NCBI GenBank assembly: GCA_030628905.1
Contig: DAOVQB010000173.1
Coordinates: 1 to 9,564, forward strand
Direction: 5' to 3'
Origin: DAOVQB01 sp023128935
Lineage (GTDB): Bacteria; Eisenbacteria; RBG-16-71-46; CAIMUX01; WJJG01
DNA: 9,564 nt
How positions within the stretch are numbered: the stretch's first letter is position 1; each line of letters starts with the position of its first letter. This document shows, in pieces, positions 1 through 7,152 of the stretch. The translations under genes were made by a program, and so were the position numbers. Under the pieces are notes generated by a model. The model was not told where the DNA came from. It searched no databases and worked only from the letters and a program-made list of their open reading frames with translations.

Positions 1-2232
1 CACCTCGAGATCACCCGAACTGTTAAGGAATGTACGAACCATCTCGCGGCTCTCGTGGTGCCACCGCGGGTAGGCCGGGCGGAAGAGCTCGCGCAGGGCG
101 CTCTCTGCGCGGTGTGCCGACATCCGAAACACATGGATCAGACGGCGGGTCCCGGCATGCACCTTGTTCGGCGACTTTCCCTTGAGGGCTTTTGCCAATG
201 GCACCTTCGCCGGTACTTGCTTGAGCCGTGCCTCCAGCTTATCAACCAGAGACTGCTGTTGACTGATCTTCTGGCCCAGCCGCCCGTTGGCAGTCTTGAA
301 TCCGCGCATCGTCGGCCGTGAGGACTCCCGATTGTGAAGGGCTTCGGCACCATACGCCGCGGTCAGCTTCTCCAGCTCACGCCGCTGACATTTGAGTTCC
401 TTGCGCAGTGCGGTCCGCCTCGGATTTACCACCATTTGCTCCGCGTCCGCATCTTCCATTAGATACGTCACTAGACCGTCAAAGTCTCTGTTCTGCACCA
501 TGTACTTCAGGAAGTTCTCCTGTCCCCAGCGGCTGAACATGCGGTGGGCGAGTTCCACCGTGCTCGTCTCGCGATCGTTCGTCACTACGTGCGTCTGTTT
601 CCCCGTCGCGGCCGTGTGGCGCGTCACCTGACGCAAGGCAAGGCGCTTGCGCTGCTGGGAAGGGCCGTAATCGATGTAGATCGATGTGTCGGCTAGATCG
701 TAGCTCACCGTCTTGCCGCCTGAGTTTATCTTGTGCTCTTTGAACGCACTTGCCGCCAGACGCGGAAGCTTCTTGCCACGGCTCGCCTTGCGGTAGGTCA
801 CGAATCGCACCCCATCGATCTCGCACAGATCCGCAAACAGAGTGGGACTCCAGCCCTCCCGGTCAAAGACCAATGTAATGACCCGACACTCTCCCGCAGC
901 GCGCAACTCCACGAGCGTCTCGCGCAACACCGAGACCATTCCTGGGCGCGCACGCCCCGAGAACACCAGCAGTGGATCGCCGTTCGCATCGTTTACCCAG
1001 TAGTCCAGCACTGAAGGCATTGATATCCGCAACCGCGTGACATGATGCTTCTTGATCTTCTGCTTTCCTGAATACACCGATACGTGCCCATCCACGTAAA
1101 CCCATAGCAAATCATCGGTCAATCGCGACAGGTGGCGCCTCATCTGGGCCCGGGCGAAAGCCAGGGCGCGCTCCGGCAAGGCCAACTCCCGGATCCTGCG
1201 CCGCAGCGTCTTTATCTCCGGTGCGCGGTCCAGACCCAGGACCTGCCCCAACACTGACGGGACATATCGCTTGAGGTTCTCCGGCCGGTTGATGCCACGT
1301 AGAAAGCAGATGAGCAAGGTCAACACCACGTTGCGCAACCCGTAGAATGCGGCTCCGAAACTATCGAACGTACGCATCGCGTCCACGAACACCCCGTGGC
1401 TTACCAGCACAGGAAGTGCAAGAAGAACGCCAAGTCCTTCCACACCTTGCGCTGTCTGGAACAACGGCGCTGCGTCCTCGATCATGCCCTGGCGTGCCAA
1501 GAAACGATCCACGGTCTGCTCCGTCGGGTCACTGTCCAGCGTATGTGCAACGGGGACCTCAGTATCGCCAGATGTAGCGAGCGCCGAAGCAGCACTGTCG
1601 TCCAGCTCCGCCTCGCTCTGTTCCTCAGCAGTTGCCGGGGATGCGTTGCCGGTACTGGCCACCCCTTCGTTCCGCAACTGCTTCTCCGCGGGAGCTTCGT
1701 GGTCCTCGGCCGTGACAGGAGACGCTCCGCACAGCTCCGTTTGCTCCGATTTCTTCTCCGTGTAGCCCACGCGCTTGAGAACCAGGCGGATGCTGCCCTC
1801 CGACAATCCCAGACGCCCCGCAATCTCGGTGTTCGACTCACCGGACTCCTTGCGCCTGAGGATGACCTGCTCTCTGCGCCCTCCCGTGACACGGGGGCCC
1901 TTCGGCCCAAGCTTCTTCGGTACCAGGGCTGGCACACCCTGCGCCCGATACTTCTCGACCAGGCGATGCATGGTCATCCGTGTCACTCCGAATGCCTTGG
2001 CGGTGGCTGTCTTGCTCGCCGCTTTCGACTCCACAAGTTGAATCATGGCGAGTCGCTTCGCGGCGATGTCGTCGGTGTCGTAGGAGAAAACCACTTCTCC
2101 TTTGACAAACACGACGGCGCAACCGTCTGTCTGTCGCAGGACGCAACGCTCGTTGATCGCGATGCGATCATCCTGCAGCGGCTTGGTGAGCTCGGTTTGG
2201 TGTGCCTTCATGCGTGTATCTTTACCATCCAT
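1..2232 (-). CDS. Large DDE-type transposase with N-terminal HTH domains (C-terminus beyond the window edge)
   Basis: The reverse strand is open for 744 codons from ATG at 2232 to the left edge, so the 3' end is missing. Two helix-turn-helix-like segments lie at about residues 57-98 (containing AFGVTRMTMHRLVEKY) and 118-157 (containing NTEIAGRLGLSEGSIRLVL). An acidic, Ala/Glu/Ser-rich linker follows at about 158-235. The catalytic core then shows D381 (VYVDGHV), D457 (LVFDREGWSP) and E572 (RWGQENFLKY), which I take as the DDE triad of an RNase H-fold transposase. The segment GLDRAPEIKTLRRRIREL before the core is familiar from a family of long bacterial transposases, but I cannot name the IS family. 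No frameshift or internal stop is visible. In-frame ATGs at 2262 and 2211 are alternatives. I report 2232 because AGG lies 8 nt upstream, but a TTGACA box at 2242-2247 would favour 2211. The transposase call is firm; the start is uncertain. Confidence 0.88.
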   Translation of the reverse strand, partial: MDGKDTRMKAHQTELTKPLQDDRIAINERCVLRQTDGCAVVFVKGEVVFSYDTDDIAAKRLAMIQLVESKAASKTATAKAFGVTRMTMHRLVEKYRAQGVPALVPKKLGPKGPRVTGGRREQVILRRKESGESNTEIAGRLGLSEGSIRLVLKRVGYTEKKSEQTELCGASPVTAEDHEAPAEKQLRNEGVASTGNASPATAEEQSEAELDDSAASALATSGDTEVPVAHTLDSDPTEQTVDRFLARQGMIEDAAPLFQTAQGVEGLGVLLALPVLVSHGVFVDAMRTFDSFGAAFYGLRNVVLTLLICFLRGINRPENLKRYVPSVLGQVLGLDRAPEIKTLRRRIRELALPERALAFARAQMRRHLSRLTDDLLWVYVDGHVSVYSGKQKIKKHHVTRLRISMPSVLDYWVNDANGDPLLVFSGRARPGMVSVLRETLVELRAAGECRVITLVFDREGWSPTLFADLCEIDGVRFVTYRKASRGKKLPRLAASAFKEHKINSGGKTVSYDLADTSIYIDYGPSQQRKRLALRQVTRHTAATGKQTHVVTNDRETSTVELAHRMFSRWGQENFLKYMVQNRDFDGLVTYLMEDADAEQMVVNPRRTALRKELKCQRRELEKLTAAYGAEALHNRESSRPTMRGFKTANGRLGQKISQQQSLVDKLEARLKQVPAKVPLAKALKGKSPNKVHAGTRRLIHVFRMSAHRAESALRELFRPAYPRWHHESREMVRTFLNSSGDLEV

Positions 2233-2247
2233 GAGAGTGCCTGTCAA
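2219..2247 (-). promoter_or_regulatory. Possible transposase promoter
   Basis: Reading on the minus strand, TTGACA (2247-2242) is a perfect -35 hexamer. A 17-nt spacer leads to TAAAGA (2224-2219), a poor -10. Transcription would begin at about 2212, giving a nearly leaderless message from the ATG at 2211 and excluding the ATG at 2232. The 11-mer beginning at this TTGACA recurs before the other transposase gene, at 4186-4196. The box is seen; promoter function is inferred. Confidence 0.3.
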
Positions 2248-2534
2248 GGATTTCCGTAACATACACTATTACGTCACTTAGCGTTGCGGATCGCACTGGA
2301 AACACCGAACTACAGCTCGGATAACGCACCTGCGGGGATCTGACGGAAGCGCGGAAAGTCGCTCCAAATGCTACTTTGGCGATCCGAGACAAATCACACC
2401 GGCTCACCGCCGACTGCTGATCGCCTGCTAGATACCAAGGGCTATGTCAGGAGATCTGGAGTCCGGGGGCGGGCGCGAGGTAACAACAAGATATGGGGGG
2501 TAACTGGAGTCAATTAAATACCCAGGTATGCTGA

Positions 2535-3626
2535 TTATGCCCCATGCTGAGAGAAGTGGGCGGCGATTTCGGAGGCAACGAGGGACGCCCCTTTTTCAGT
2601 GAAATGGAAGGCGTCATAGAAGTACTCGAAACTGTGCGGCACTCGCGCGGCAAGATCAAAGCACTCCACCTGCTCCTCGTTGCAGATCCGCATTAACGCC
2701 TGATTGATTCTACTCAGCAGCCTTGCCGTGGCAGCCGCCGAGATCTGATGTTTCCTCTTGCGGATCCAATACTGCCGGTCGCTGATGCCAGCCCAGTATT
2801 CATTGTCCTCAAATAGCGTAGGTTGGGTTAGGAATACCAGGCGAGTATCGCACTCCCGCGCGATGCTGATGATGCTGCGGATGTTCCTCTGGTATTCAGC
2901 GAACGCTTTGTGCTCCATGTCTCCGGGCACTTCATTGACGGCGGCGTCCAGCTCTTGAGGTATATAGTTCCCGTGCCCCATCCTTCTAACCACGGTCACA
3001 TCATCGAAAACGATCCTCTTCCAGAGGTAGAGAATCTGTAGAAGCCGGCTATGTTCATATAGACGTATTGGCAAGCTTCGGTTGCTGATTCGCTCAATGA
3101 ACCGGTTGTCATACCTGTTGCCGCTCGCCGCTGACCATAGGTCATTGGCGCCGACCAACAAGACGACAGCGTCAGGCCGCAGACGCTGGACGACCTTTTT
3201 CATCATCAGGCGATGGCCCAAGGATGAATGACCATCGAGACCGGCGTTTCCGACCCATACGTTCGGCTCAATGTCTCTGAGATGTTCTTGCAGCAGGTGG
3301 GGCCATGTCTTCTGGTCATCCAGGTAGAAGCACTGCGTGGTACTGCCACCGACGGCAATAATCGTGTAGCACTTGTCCCAGTTCGCGGGTGGGTCGTCCC
3401 CTCTCATCCCCCACCGATTTGCCGTATGCCACGCAGGACATGACAAGCCTCGCAGATCCGGGTACAGCTTCAGTTTTTTATATGGCCTCAAGTCGAAGTA
3501 GGGACCAAACACGGGCATAGGGGAGATGACGCGGATGATGACTTCCAGGATCACGAGCGAGACTGCTGTCGAGATCAGCAGTAATGCGAAGTTCACACCG
3601 AAGCCTCTGAACCTGCCCATTGCCAT
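2535..3626 (-). CDS. Membrane-anchored SGNH/GDSL-family hydrolase
   Basis: This 363-residue protein has one hydrophobic helix at about residues 12-34, a signal anchor that would place the rest outside the cytoplasm. SGNH blocks appear in order: AVGGSTTQ with nucleophile Ser95 (block I), NAGLDGHSS around Gly129-Gly132 (block II), GANDLW with Asn161 (block III), and YDAFHFTEKG with Asp338 and His341 (block V). Together these form the complete Ser-Asp-His set and oxyanion-hole residues of this esterase/deacetylase fold. Anchored SGNH proteins are common in exopolysaccharide and capsule loci, where they add or remove acyl groups on sugars; that role is inferred here from the neighbouring acyltransferase. 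AAGGA lies 8 nt before the ATG at 3626, and Met3 (3620) is a possible alternative start. The gene is visibly less GC-rich than the right end of the window. The substrate is unknown. Confidence 0.88.
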   Translation of the reverse strand: MAMGRFRGFGVNFALLLISTAVSLVILEVIIRVISPMPVFGPYFDLRPYKKLKLYPDLRGLSCPAWHTANRWGMRGDDPPANWDKCYTIIAVGGSTTQCFYLDDQKTWPHLLQEHLRDIEPNVWVGNAGLDGHSSLGHRLMMKKVVQRLRPDAVVLLVGANDLWSAASGNRYDNRFIERISNRSLPIRLYEHSRLLQILYLWKRIVFDDVTVVRRMGHGNYIPQELDAAVNEVPGDMEHKAFAEYQRNIRSIISIARECDTRLVFLTQPTLFEDNEYWAGISDRQYWIRKRKHQISAAATARLLSRINQALMRICNEEQVECFDLAARVPHSFEYFYDAFHFTEKGASLVASEIAAHFSQHGA

Positions 3627-4069
3627 GCCCTCATTCCTTGGAGACTGCTGCTTCTCGAGACTCCCGATTCTGATGGGGAACCTAGCGGATCGACCCGCCA
3701 GATTCTCTCACGCTCTAGGTGTAACCCGGGAGGGACACAACACCTGTCGCGCGGGTCCTCCGGGGTTCGTGTTCCAACAAGATGGAATATCTGAATTGCG
3801 ACTTGATTGCGCCCCAGGTTCCTTGTTAGACCGGCACGGGTGGGCCATAGCGAATATCGGTGTTGTGAAAGGTAAGGTGCCTATTCCCACCCTGAGACCC
3901 GAGATGCTGGAAGCCTCTCTGATCCGTATCCTGAGCTCCGGCCTCCGCACACCTCTATCCTTCAGCCGGCAGTATCCCGCGCTCATCGAGCCGCCGTCAA
4001 GCAGCTGATCTGGTTCCTCCCCGCGAAACTCGTCCCCGGGGAATGCGGATCTGGAATAGTGAACACTAC
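3627..4069. other. 443-bp stretch without a supportable gene
   Basis: This stretch lies between the start of the SGNH gene and the left end of the IS1634-type element. A minus-strand frame is open from 4196 to 3708, but it crosses the IS terminal repeat, its product is rich in Arg, Ser and Pro, and it resembles nothing I know. A plus-strand frame through 3526-4008 overlaps the SGNH gene and looks equally random. The stretch may contain the promoter of the SGNH gene or remains of a decayed polysaccharide gene. I found no convincing -35/-10 pair and no terminator. Confidence 0.5.
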
Positions 4070-4087
4070 TTAGCCTGAAGTTCCCGC
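4070..4087 (+). repeat. Outer inverted repeat, left copy
   Basis: TTAGCCTGAAGTTCCCGC pairs with the reverse complement of 6260-6277 (TTAGTCTGAAGTTCCCCC), with 16 of 18 bases identical. Weaker similarity continues inward for about 15 more bases with one gap. It is the best candidate for the left terminal inverted repeat of the IS1634-type element. Confidence 0.65.
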
Positions 4088-4098
4088 GTTCGTAGTCA

Positions 4099-4111
4099 CG
4101 TAACCAACGGA
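4099..4111 (+). repeat. 13-bp direct repeat, left copy
   Basis: CGTAACCAACGGA is repeated exactly and in the same orientation at 6219-6231, bracketing the transposase gene. A 13-base exact match placed symmetrically at both ends is unlikely to be chance. It could be a target-site duplication of a smaller element or a subterminal transposase-binding site. It is longer than the roughly 5-6 bp duplications I associate with IS1634 elements. Confidence 0.6.
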
Positions 4112-4120
4112 AAGTATCAC

Positions 4121-4139
4121 GGATGCGGCGATTATGGCC
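4121..4139 (+). repeat. Inner inverted repeat, left copy
   Basis: GGATGCGGCGATTATGGCC aligns with the reverse complement of 6193-6210 (GGGTGTGGCGCTTCTGCC), with 14 of 18 aligned positions identical and a one-base gap. It lies just inside the 13-bp direct repeat, so it may be the true terminal repeat of an element flanked by that repeat, or an internal transposase-binding site. Confidence 0.45.
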
Positions 4140-4185
4140 TCCGATATGTAGGCATGTAAATGATTGCGGCATGCTCCTTTTCTTG

Positions 4186-4213
4186 TTGACAGGCACCGCT
4201 ATGAGATGATATT
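4186..4213 (+). promoter_or_regulatory. Likely promoter of the IS1634 transposase
   Basis: TTGACA at 4186-4191 matches the -35 consensus exactly. GATATT at 4208-4213, after a 16-nt spacer, matches 4 of 6 -10 positions. Initiation would fall at about 4220, only a few bases before the ATG at 4223, so the message would be nearly leaderless. The only Shine-Dalgarno-like bases (GGGTAGG) lie too close to the start. Weak translation would suit a transposase. Confidence 0.45.
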
Positions 4214-4222
4214 CGGGTAGGC

Positions 4223-6193
4223 ATGTACATCGCCACCGTCCCCAACCGCAACTCGCCGCCGGCGATCCTGCTTCGCGAGAGCTATCGCGAAGGGGGCAAG
4301 GTCAAGACGCGCACGCTGGCAAATCTCTCCAAGCTGCCGCCGCACGCCATTGCGCCCCTGCGTCGCCTCCTCAATGGCGAGGAGCTCGTCTCGGTCAATG
4401 AGGCCTTCGAAATCGTGGAAGACGGTTCCCTGGCCCACGGCCATGTCGAGGCCGTGCTGACGGCGATGAGGCGGTTGGGCTTTTCCCATCTGGTCGCCTC
4501 GCGGCCCTCCCGGGAGCGTGATCTGATCATGGCCATGGTTGCCTCACGCATCCTGGAACCACAATCAAAGCTGGCCACGACGTTGTGGTGGGCGGATACG
4601 ACGTTGCCCGAGATCTTGGGCGTGGGGGACGCCGATGAAGACGAGCTCTACGAAGCCATGGACTGGCTGCTCGAACGACAGGGCTGCATTGAGAAGAAGT
4701 TGGCAGCCCGCCATCTGGACAACGACGGCTTGGCGCTCTATGACCTGACGTCGAGTTACTTCGAAGGCGTGACGTGTCCGTTGGCTGCCTTCGGGCATAA
4801 CCGCGATGGCAAGAAAGGGAAACTCCAGGTCAACTATGGTTTGCTGACCAACGAGCAAGGGATCCCTGTGGCGGTATCGGTCTTCAAGGGCAACACGGGC
4901 GATCCCAAGACCCTACTGCCCCAGGTCGAGAAGGTGCAGAAGGAGTTTGGGATCGAACAGTTCGTGCTGGTCGGCGACCGGGGGATGCTCACGCAGAAGC
5001 AGATCCTTGCATTGCGAGATATCGAGGGTATTGACTGGATCGGTGCGCTGCGTCCTGAGGCAATCAGGAAGCTCATCCAGGACGGTGCTATCCAGATGGG
5101 GTTATTCGACGAGCGCAACCTATTCGAGCTGGAGCATTCCGATTTTCCTGACGAGCGGCTGATTGCCTGCCGCAATACCGAGCTGGCCCAGAGGAGAGCC
5201 GAGAAGCGCAAGAGCTTGCTCGAGGCAACCGCCCAGGAGCTCGACAAGGTAGGCCGGATGGTCCGGCGGGGGCGGCTGCACGGGAAGCAGGCCATCGGCG
5301 CGCGGGTGCGTGGCATTCTCAAGAAGTACAGGATCGGCAAGTACTACAGGCTCGATATCCGGGACGACGGGTTCGACTACGAAGTCGATGAGAAGGCGAT
5401 CGCCGCCACGGTGACAGCACGGTCCAAAGGAAATCCAGAGCGGGTCAAGACGGAGCTCTCAAGGTACAAGGGACATATCGGATCCATCGCCAAGCAGTTA
5501 GAGAGGATCCGCCGGAGTGTCGAGCGGGGGCAACTGCACGGCCAGGACGAGATCGGCGTGCGCGTCGGCAAGGTCATCAACAAGTACAAGGTTGGCAAAC
5601 ACTTCGAACTCGACATTCGCAACGATGCGTTCGACTACGAGATTGACCAAGACAAAGTCAACGCCGAGGCTGCGCTCGACGGCATCTACGTAGTGCGAAC
5701 CAGCCTGCCCCAGGCGCGGATGGATGCCGATGAGACGGTTCGCAGCTACAAGCTACTCAGCCAGGCCGAACGCGCGTTTCGCTCCTTCAAGACGGTGGAC
5801 CTGATGGTGCGCCCCATCCGTCATCGTCTCGAGAACCGGGTCCGAGCTCACATCTTCCTGTGCATGCTCGCCTACTACGTCCAGTGGCACATGATGGAAG
5901 CGTGGCGCCCGCTGCTCTATGCCGATGAGGATCAAAAGGCAAAAGCCTCTCGCGACCCAGTAGCGCCTGCCAAGCGTTCGGAGGCGGCGATGCGCAAGGT
6001 TCACACCAAGCGGCTCGAGGACGGCTCTCGCGTCCACTCCTTCCGCAGCCTGCTCAAGCATCTCGGCGCCATGGTTCGCAACACGTGCCGCTGTCTTGGC
6101 GTGGGACCACAGGCGCCCACCTTTACGATGGACACCAGGCCAAACCGCAGGCAGCAGAAGGCGTTCGACTTACTCAAGACCATCGGCCTGTAG
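4223..6193 (+). CDS. IS1634-family transposase with a duplicated internal module
   Basis: This 656-residue DDE transposase would cut and insert its own element. Residues 1-60 show the typical IS1634 opening (GGKVKTRTLANLSKLP), followed by a helical DNA-binding region to about 165. The catalytic core has Asp174 (LYDLTSSYFEG), Asp252 (LVGDRGML) and Glu516 in QAERAFRSFK, where Glu-6 residues-Lys and the upstream Tyr509 match the IS4-superfamily signature. Between Asp252 and Glu516 lies a module that occurs twice, at about residues 334-400 and 422-488, sharing cores such as LHG..(A/E)IG.RV, KY.(I/V)GK and FDYE.D. Family members I know have it once and are about 80-100 residues shorter. The C-terminal region (LENRVRAHIFLCMLAYYV) is intact and no frameshift is visible, so the gene may be active. 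The start at 4223 (MYIATVPNRNSPPAI) agrees with family N-termini. Confidence 0.95.
   Translation: MYIATVPNRNSPPAILLRESYREGGKVKTRTLANLSKLPPHAIAPLRRLLNGEELVSVNEAFEIVEDGSLAHGHVEAVLTAMRRLGFSHLVASRPSRERDLIMAMVASRILEPQSKLATTLWWADTTLPEILGVGDADEDELYEAMDWLLERQGCIEKKLAARHLDNDGLALYDLTSSYFEGVTCPLAAFGHNRDGKKGKLQVNYGLLTNEQGIPVAVSVFKGNTGDPKTLLPQVEKVQKEFGIEQFVLVGDRGMLTQKQILALRDIEGIDWIGALRPEAIRKLIQDGAIQMGLFDERNLFELEHSDFPDERLIACRNTELAQRRAEKRKSLLEATAQELDKVGRMVRRGRLHGKQAIGARVRGILKKYRIGKYYRLDIRDDGFDYEVDEKAIAATVTARSKGNPERVKTELSRYKGHIGSIAKQLERIRRSVERGQLHGQDEIGVRVGKVINKYKVGKHFELDIRNDAFDYEIDQDKVNAEAALDGIYVVRTSLPQARMDADETVRSYKLLSQAERAFRSFKTVDLMVRPIRHRLENRVRAHIFLCMLAYYVQWHMMEAWRPLLYADEDQKAKASRDPVAPAKRSEAAMRKVHTKRLEDGSRVHSFRSLLKHLGAMVRNTCRCLGVGPQAPTFTMDTRPNRRQQKAFDLLKTIGL
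5221..5686 (+). repeat. Diverged tandem duplication within the transposase gene
   Basis: Copy 1 (about 5221-5421) and copy 2 (about 5485-5685) encode segments with roughly 28 identities over 64 aligned residues, separated by about 20 residues. Shared stretches include RG.LHG, GK at the strand before LDIR, and FDYE. DNA similarity is lower but clear around the LHG and FDYE codons. This level suggests an old duplication kept under selection rather than a recent error. Copy 2 flows into the family-typical AALDGIYVVRTSL and is probably the original position. Confidence 0.75.
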
Positions 6194-6210
6194 GCAGAAG
6201 CGCCACACCC
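6193..6210 (-). repeat. Inner inverted repeat, right copy
   Basis: This is the partner of 4121-4139, reading GGGTGTGGCGCTTCTGCC on the minus strand. It begins at the last base of the transposase stop codon, as tightly packed IS ends often do. Confidence 0.45.
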
Positions 6211-6218
6211 GATATCGC

Positions 6219-6231
6219 CGTAACCAACGGA
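6219..6231 (+). repeat. 13-bp direct repeat, right copy
   Basis: CGTAACCAACGGA is identical to 4099-4111 and has the same orientation. The match stops at exactly 13 bases on both sides. Confidence 0.6.
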
Positions 6232-6259
6232 GACAACAGGGAATGTATGTGCTTTGACA

Positions 6260-6277
6260 GGGGGAACTTCAGACTAA
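6260..6277 (-). repeat. Outer inverted repeat, right copy
   Basis: On the minus strand this reads TTAGTCTGAAGTTCCCCC, matching the left copy at 16 of 18 bases. It is the candidate right terminus of the IS1634-type element. The 177 bp from here to the acyltransferase stop codon show no gene. Confidence 0.65.
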
Positions 6278-6454
6278 TCCAGGGGGATGCAGGTCTGATC
6301 GACCCGAGTTCTTACCTCCTATGTCATCATGCGAGGTCGGTTCCCGGCGTTGTTACCGGCTTGAGCAAGTACGAGAGAACAAGTACAGTTGGGCACTTAG
6401 ATCGGACTTAGGGGGCCTGGGTCATGATGGCAGAAGTTCACGCCGAGTACCTCG

Positions 6455-7066
6455 CTACTCCAAGATTTCGCGACACCTTTCTCGGTTGAACTGAACAAAA
6501 TCACGGCTAGAGCGATAATTGATGATTCGTGCCGGAACGCCGACGGCGACGGCGTTTTCTGGAAGATCCTTGGTGACAACTGCATTGGCGCCCACGGCGA
6601 CGTGATTACCGATCGAGATGCGTCCAAAGATCTTCGCGCCGGGCGCGATATAGACGAAATCCCCAATCGTCGGAAGTCCCCACTTGTCACCGCGTCCTGC
6701 GTAGCCCACCGTTACCTCATGACTGATGCTTGTGATCTTGCCGATACGCATATGACCGCCTAGAAATATGTTGCCGAAGTGGCCGATGTAGAAACCAGGT
6801 CCGATGTCGATTTCCGGTTCGATATGGATACCAGTGAGGGATTCGACCATCAATTGCATCAGACACCCCACGGGTTTCAAAAGCAGGCGAAGGGGGCAGA
6901 ATTGACACTCGACGTTGACCCAACGCCGGAAGCGATAGACCACGATGGCCCAGATCCCCTGGGTTGTGATGATCAGCCTGAGCTTAGTACAGAGAGAACA
7001 CTGGGTGGTGCTGTCGTTTGGGTAGAAGTATCTTGACAGGTCCACCCTCAGGTACTTCAACTGCAT
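6455..7066 (-). CDS. Serine-acetyltransferase-like left-handed beta-helix O-acyltransferase
   Basis: This 203-residue cytoplasmic acyltransferase of the CysE/colanic-acid acetyltransferase type would transfer an acetyl group from acetyl-CoA. Residues 1-75 form a helical N-terminal part. From about residue 78 hexapeptide repeats build the left-handed beta-helix (IHIEPEIDIGPG, FLGGHMRIG, PTIGDFVYIAPGAKIFGRISIGNHVAVGANAVV). His96 in YIGHFGN corresponds to the catalytic His of serine acetyltransferases. The loop GRGDKWGLP and the end motif AVGVPARII are also standard. It is shorter at the N-terminus than CysE proper and sits among polysaccharide-type genes, so acetylation of a sugar or sugar-nucleotide precursor is more likely than cysteine synthesis; that is inference. 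AGGGGA lies 5 nt before the ATG. The IS110 remnant lies immediately upstream and the IS1634 element downstream, so its original transcriptional context has probably been lost. Confidence 0.9.
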   Translation of the reverse strand: MQLKYLRVDLSRYFYPNDSTTQCSLCTKLRLIITTQGIWAIVVYRFRRWVNVECQFCPLRLLLKPVGCLMQLMVESLTGIHIEPEIDIGPGFYIGHFGNIFLGGHMRIGKITSISHEVTVGYAGRGDKWGLPTIGDFVYIAPGAKIFGRISIGNHVAVGANAVVTKDLPENAVAVGVPARIINYRSSRDFVQFNRERCREILE

Positions 7067-7136
7067 GGCAGTCCCCTGGGAAATTTGTCAAGGGCATTGT
7101 CGGCGGATCCTATACGGCAGAAGTCGTGCCCCCTTT

Positions 7137-7152
7137 GGCCTAATTATAGGCC
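7137..7152. repeat. Palindromic hairpin near the presumed IS110 right end
   Basis: GGCCTA, four bases (ATTA), then TAGGCC form a perfect 6-bp stem. It lies between the acyltransferase start and the IS110 non-coding region. It could be a structural element at the IS end, or a weak terminator for the IS transcript, although no U-run follows on the minus strand. Confidence 0.4.

Larger units (their letters stand above)
4070..6277 (+). mobile_element. Apparently complete IS1634-family insertion sequence
   Basis: The element holds one intact transposase gene at 4223-6193. Its proposed ends are imperfect inverted repeats at 4070-4087 and 6260-6277, matching at 16 of 18 positions. This gives about 2.2 kb, somewhat longer than usual for the family, in line with the enlarged transposase. 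Immediately outside these repeats I see no target-site duplication (CACTAC on the left, TCCAGG on the right). A 13-bp direct repeat lies inside them at 4099-4111 and 6219-6231, so the exact boundaries are open. If that repeat is the target duplication, the element would be 4112-6218. The insertion lies between the SGNH gene and the acyltransferase gene and has probably separated formerly adjacent genes. Confidence 0.75.

Noticed and set aside
1396..2259. 287-codon plus-strand open frame
   Set aside because: It is antisense to the large transposase, whose frame shows clear HTH and DDE motifs. The plus-strand product has Leu/Arg/Cys-rich shadow composition.
2500..2524. GGGTA...TACCC inverted repeat downstream of the SGNH gene as a terminator
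   Set aside because: The arms are only 5 bp with a loop of about 16 nt, and no T-run follows in the minus-strand direction, so it is too weak to call.
3708..4196. 162-codon open frame on the minus strand
   Set aside because: It crosses the IS1634 left terminal repeats and promoter, has an Arg/Ser/Pro-rich composition without recognisable motifs, and lacks a convincing ribosome-binding site. Chance openness in GC-rich DNA explains it.
6085..6411. 108-codon plus-strand open frame overlapping the transposase end
   Set aside because: It begins within the transposase gene in another frame and runs through the IS right-end repeats. It has no motif or ribosome-binding site.
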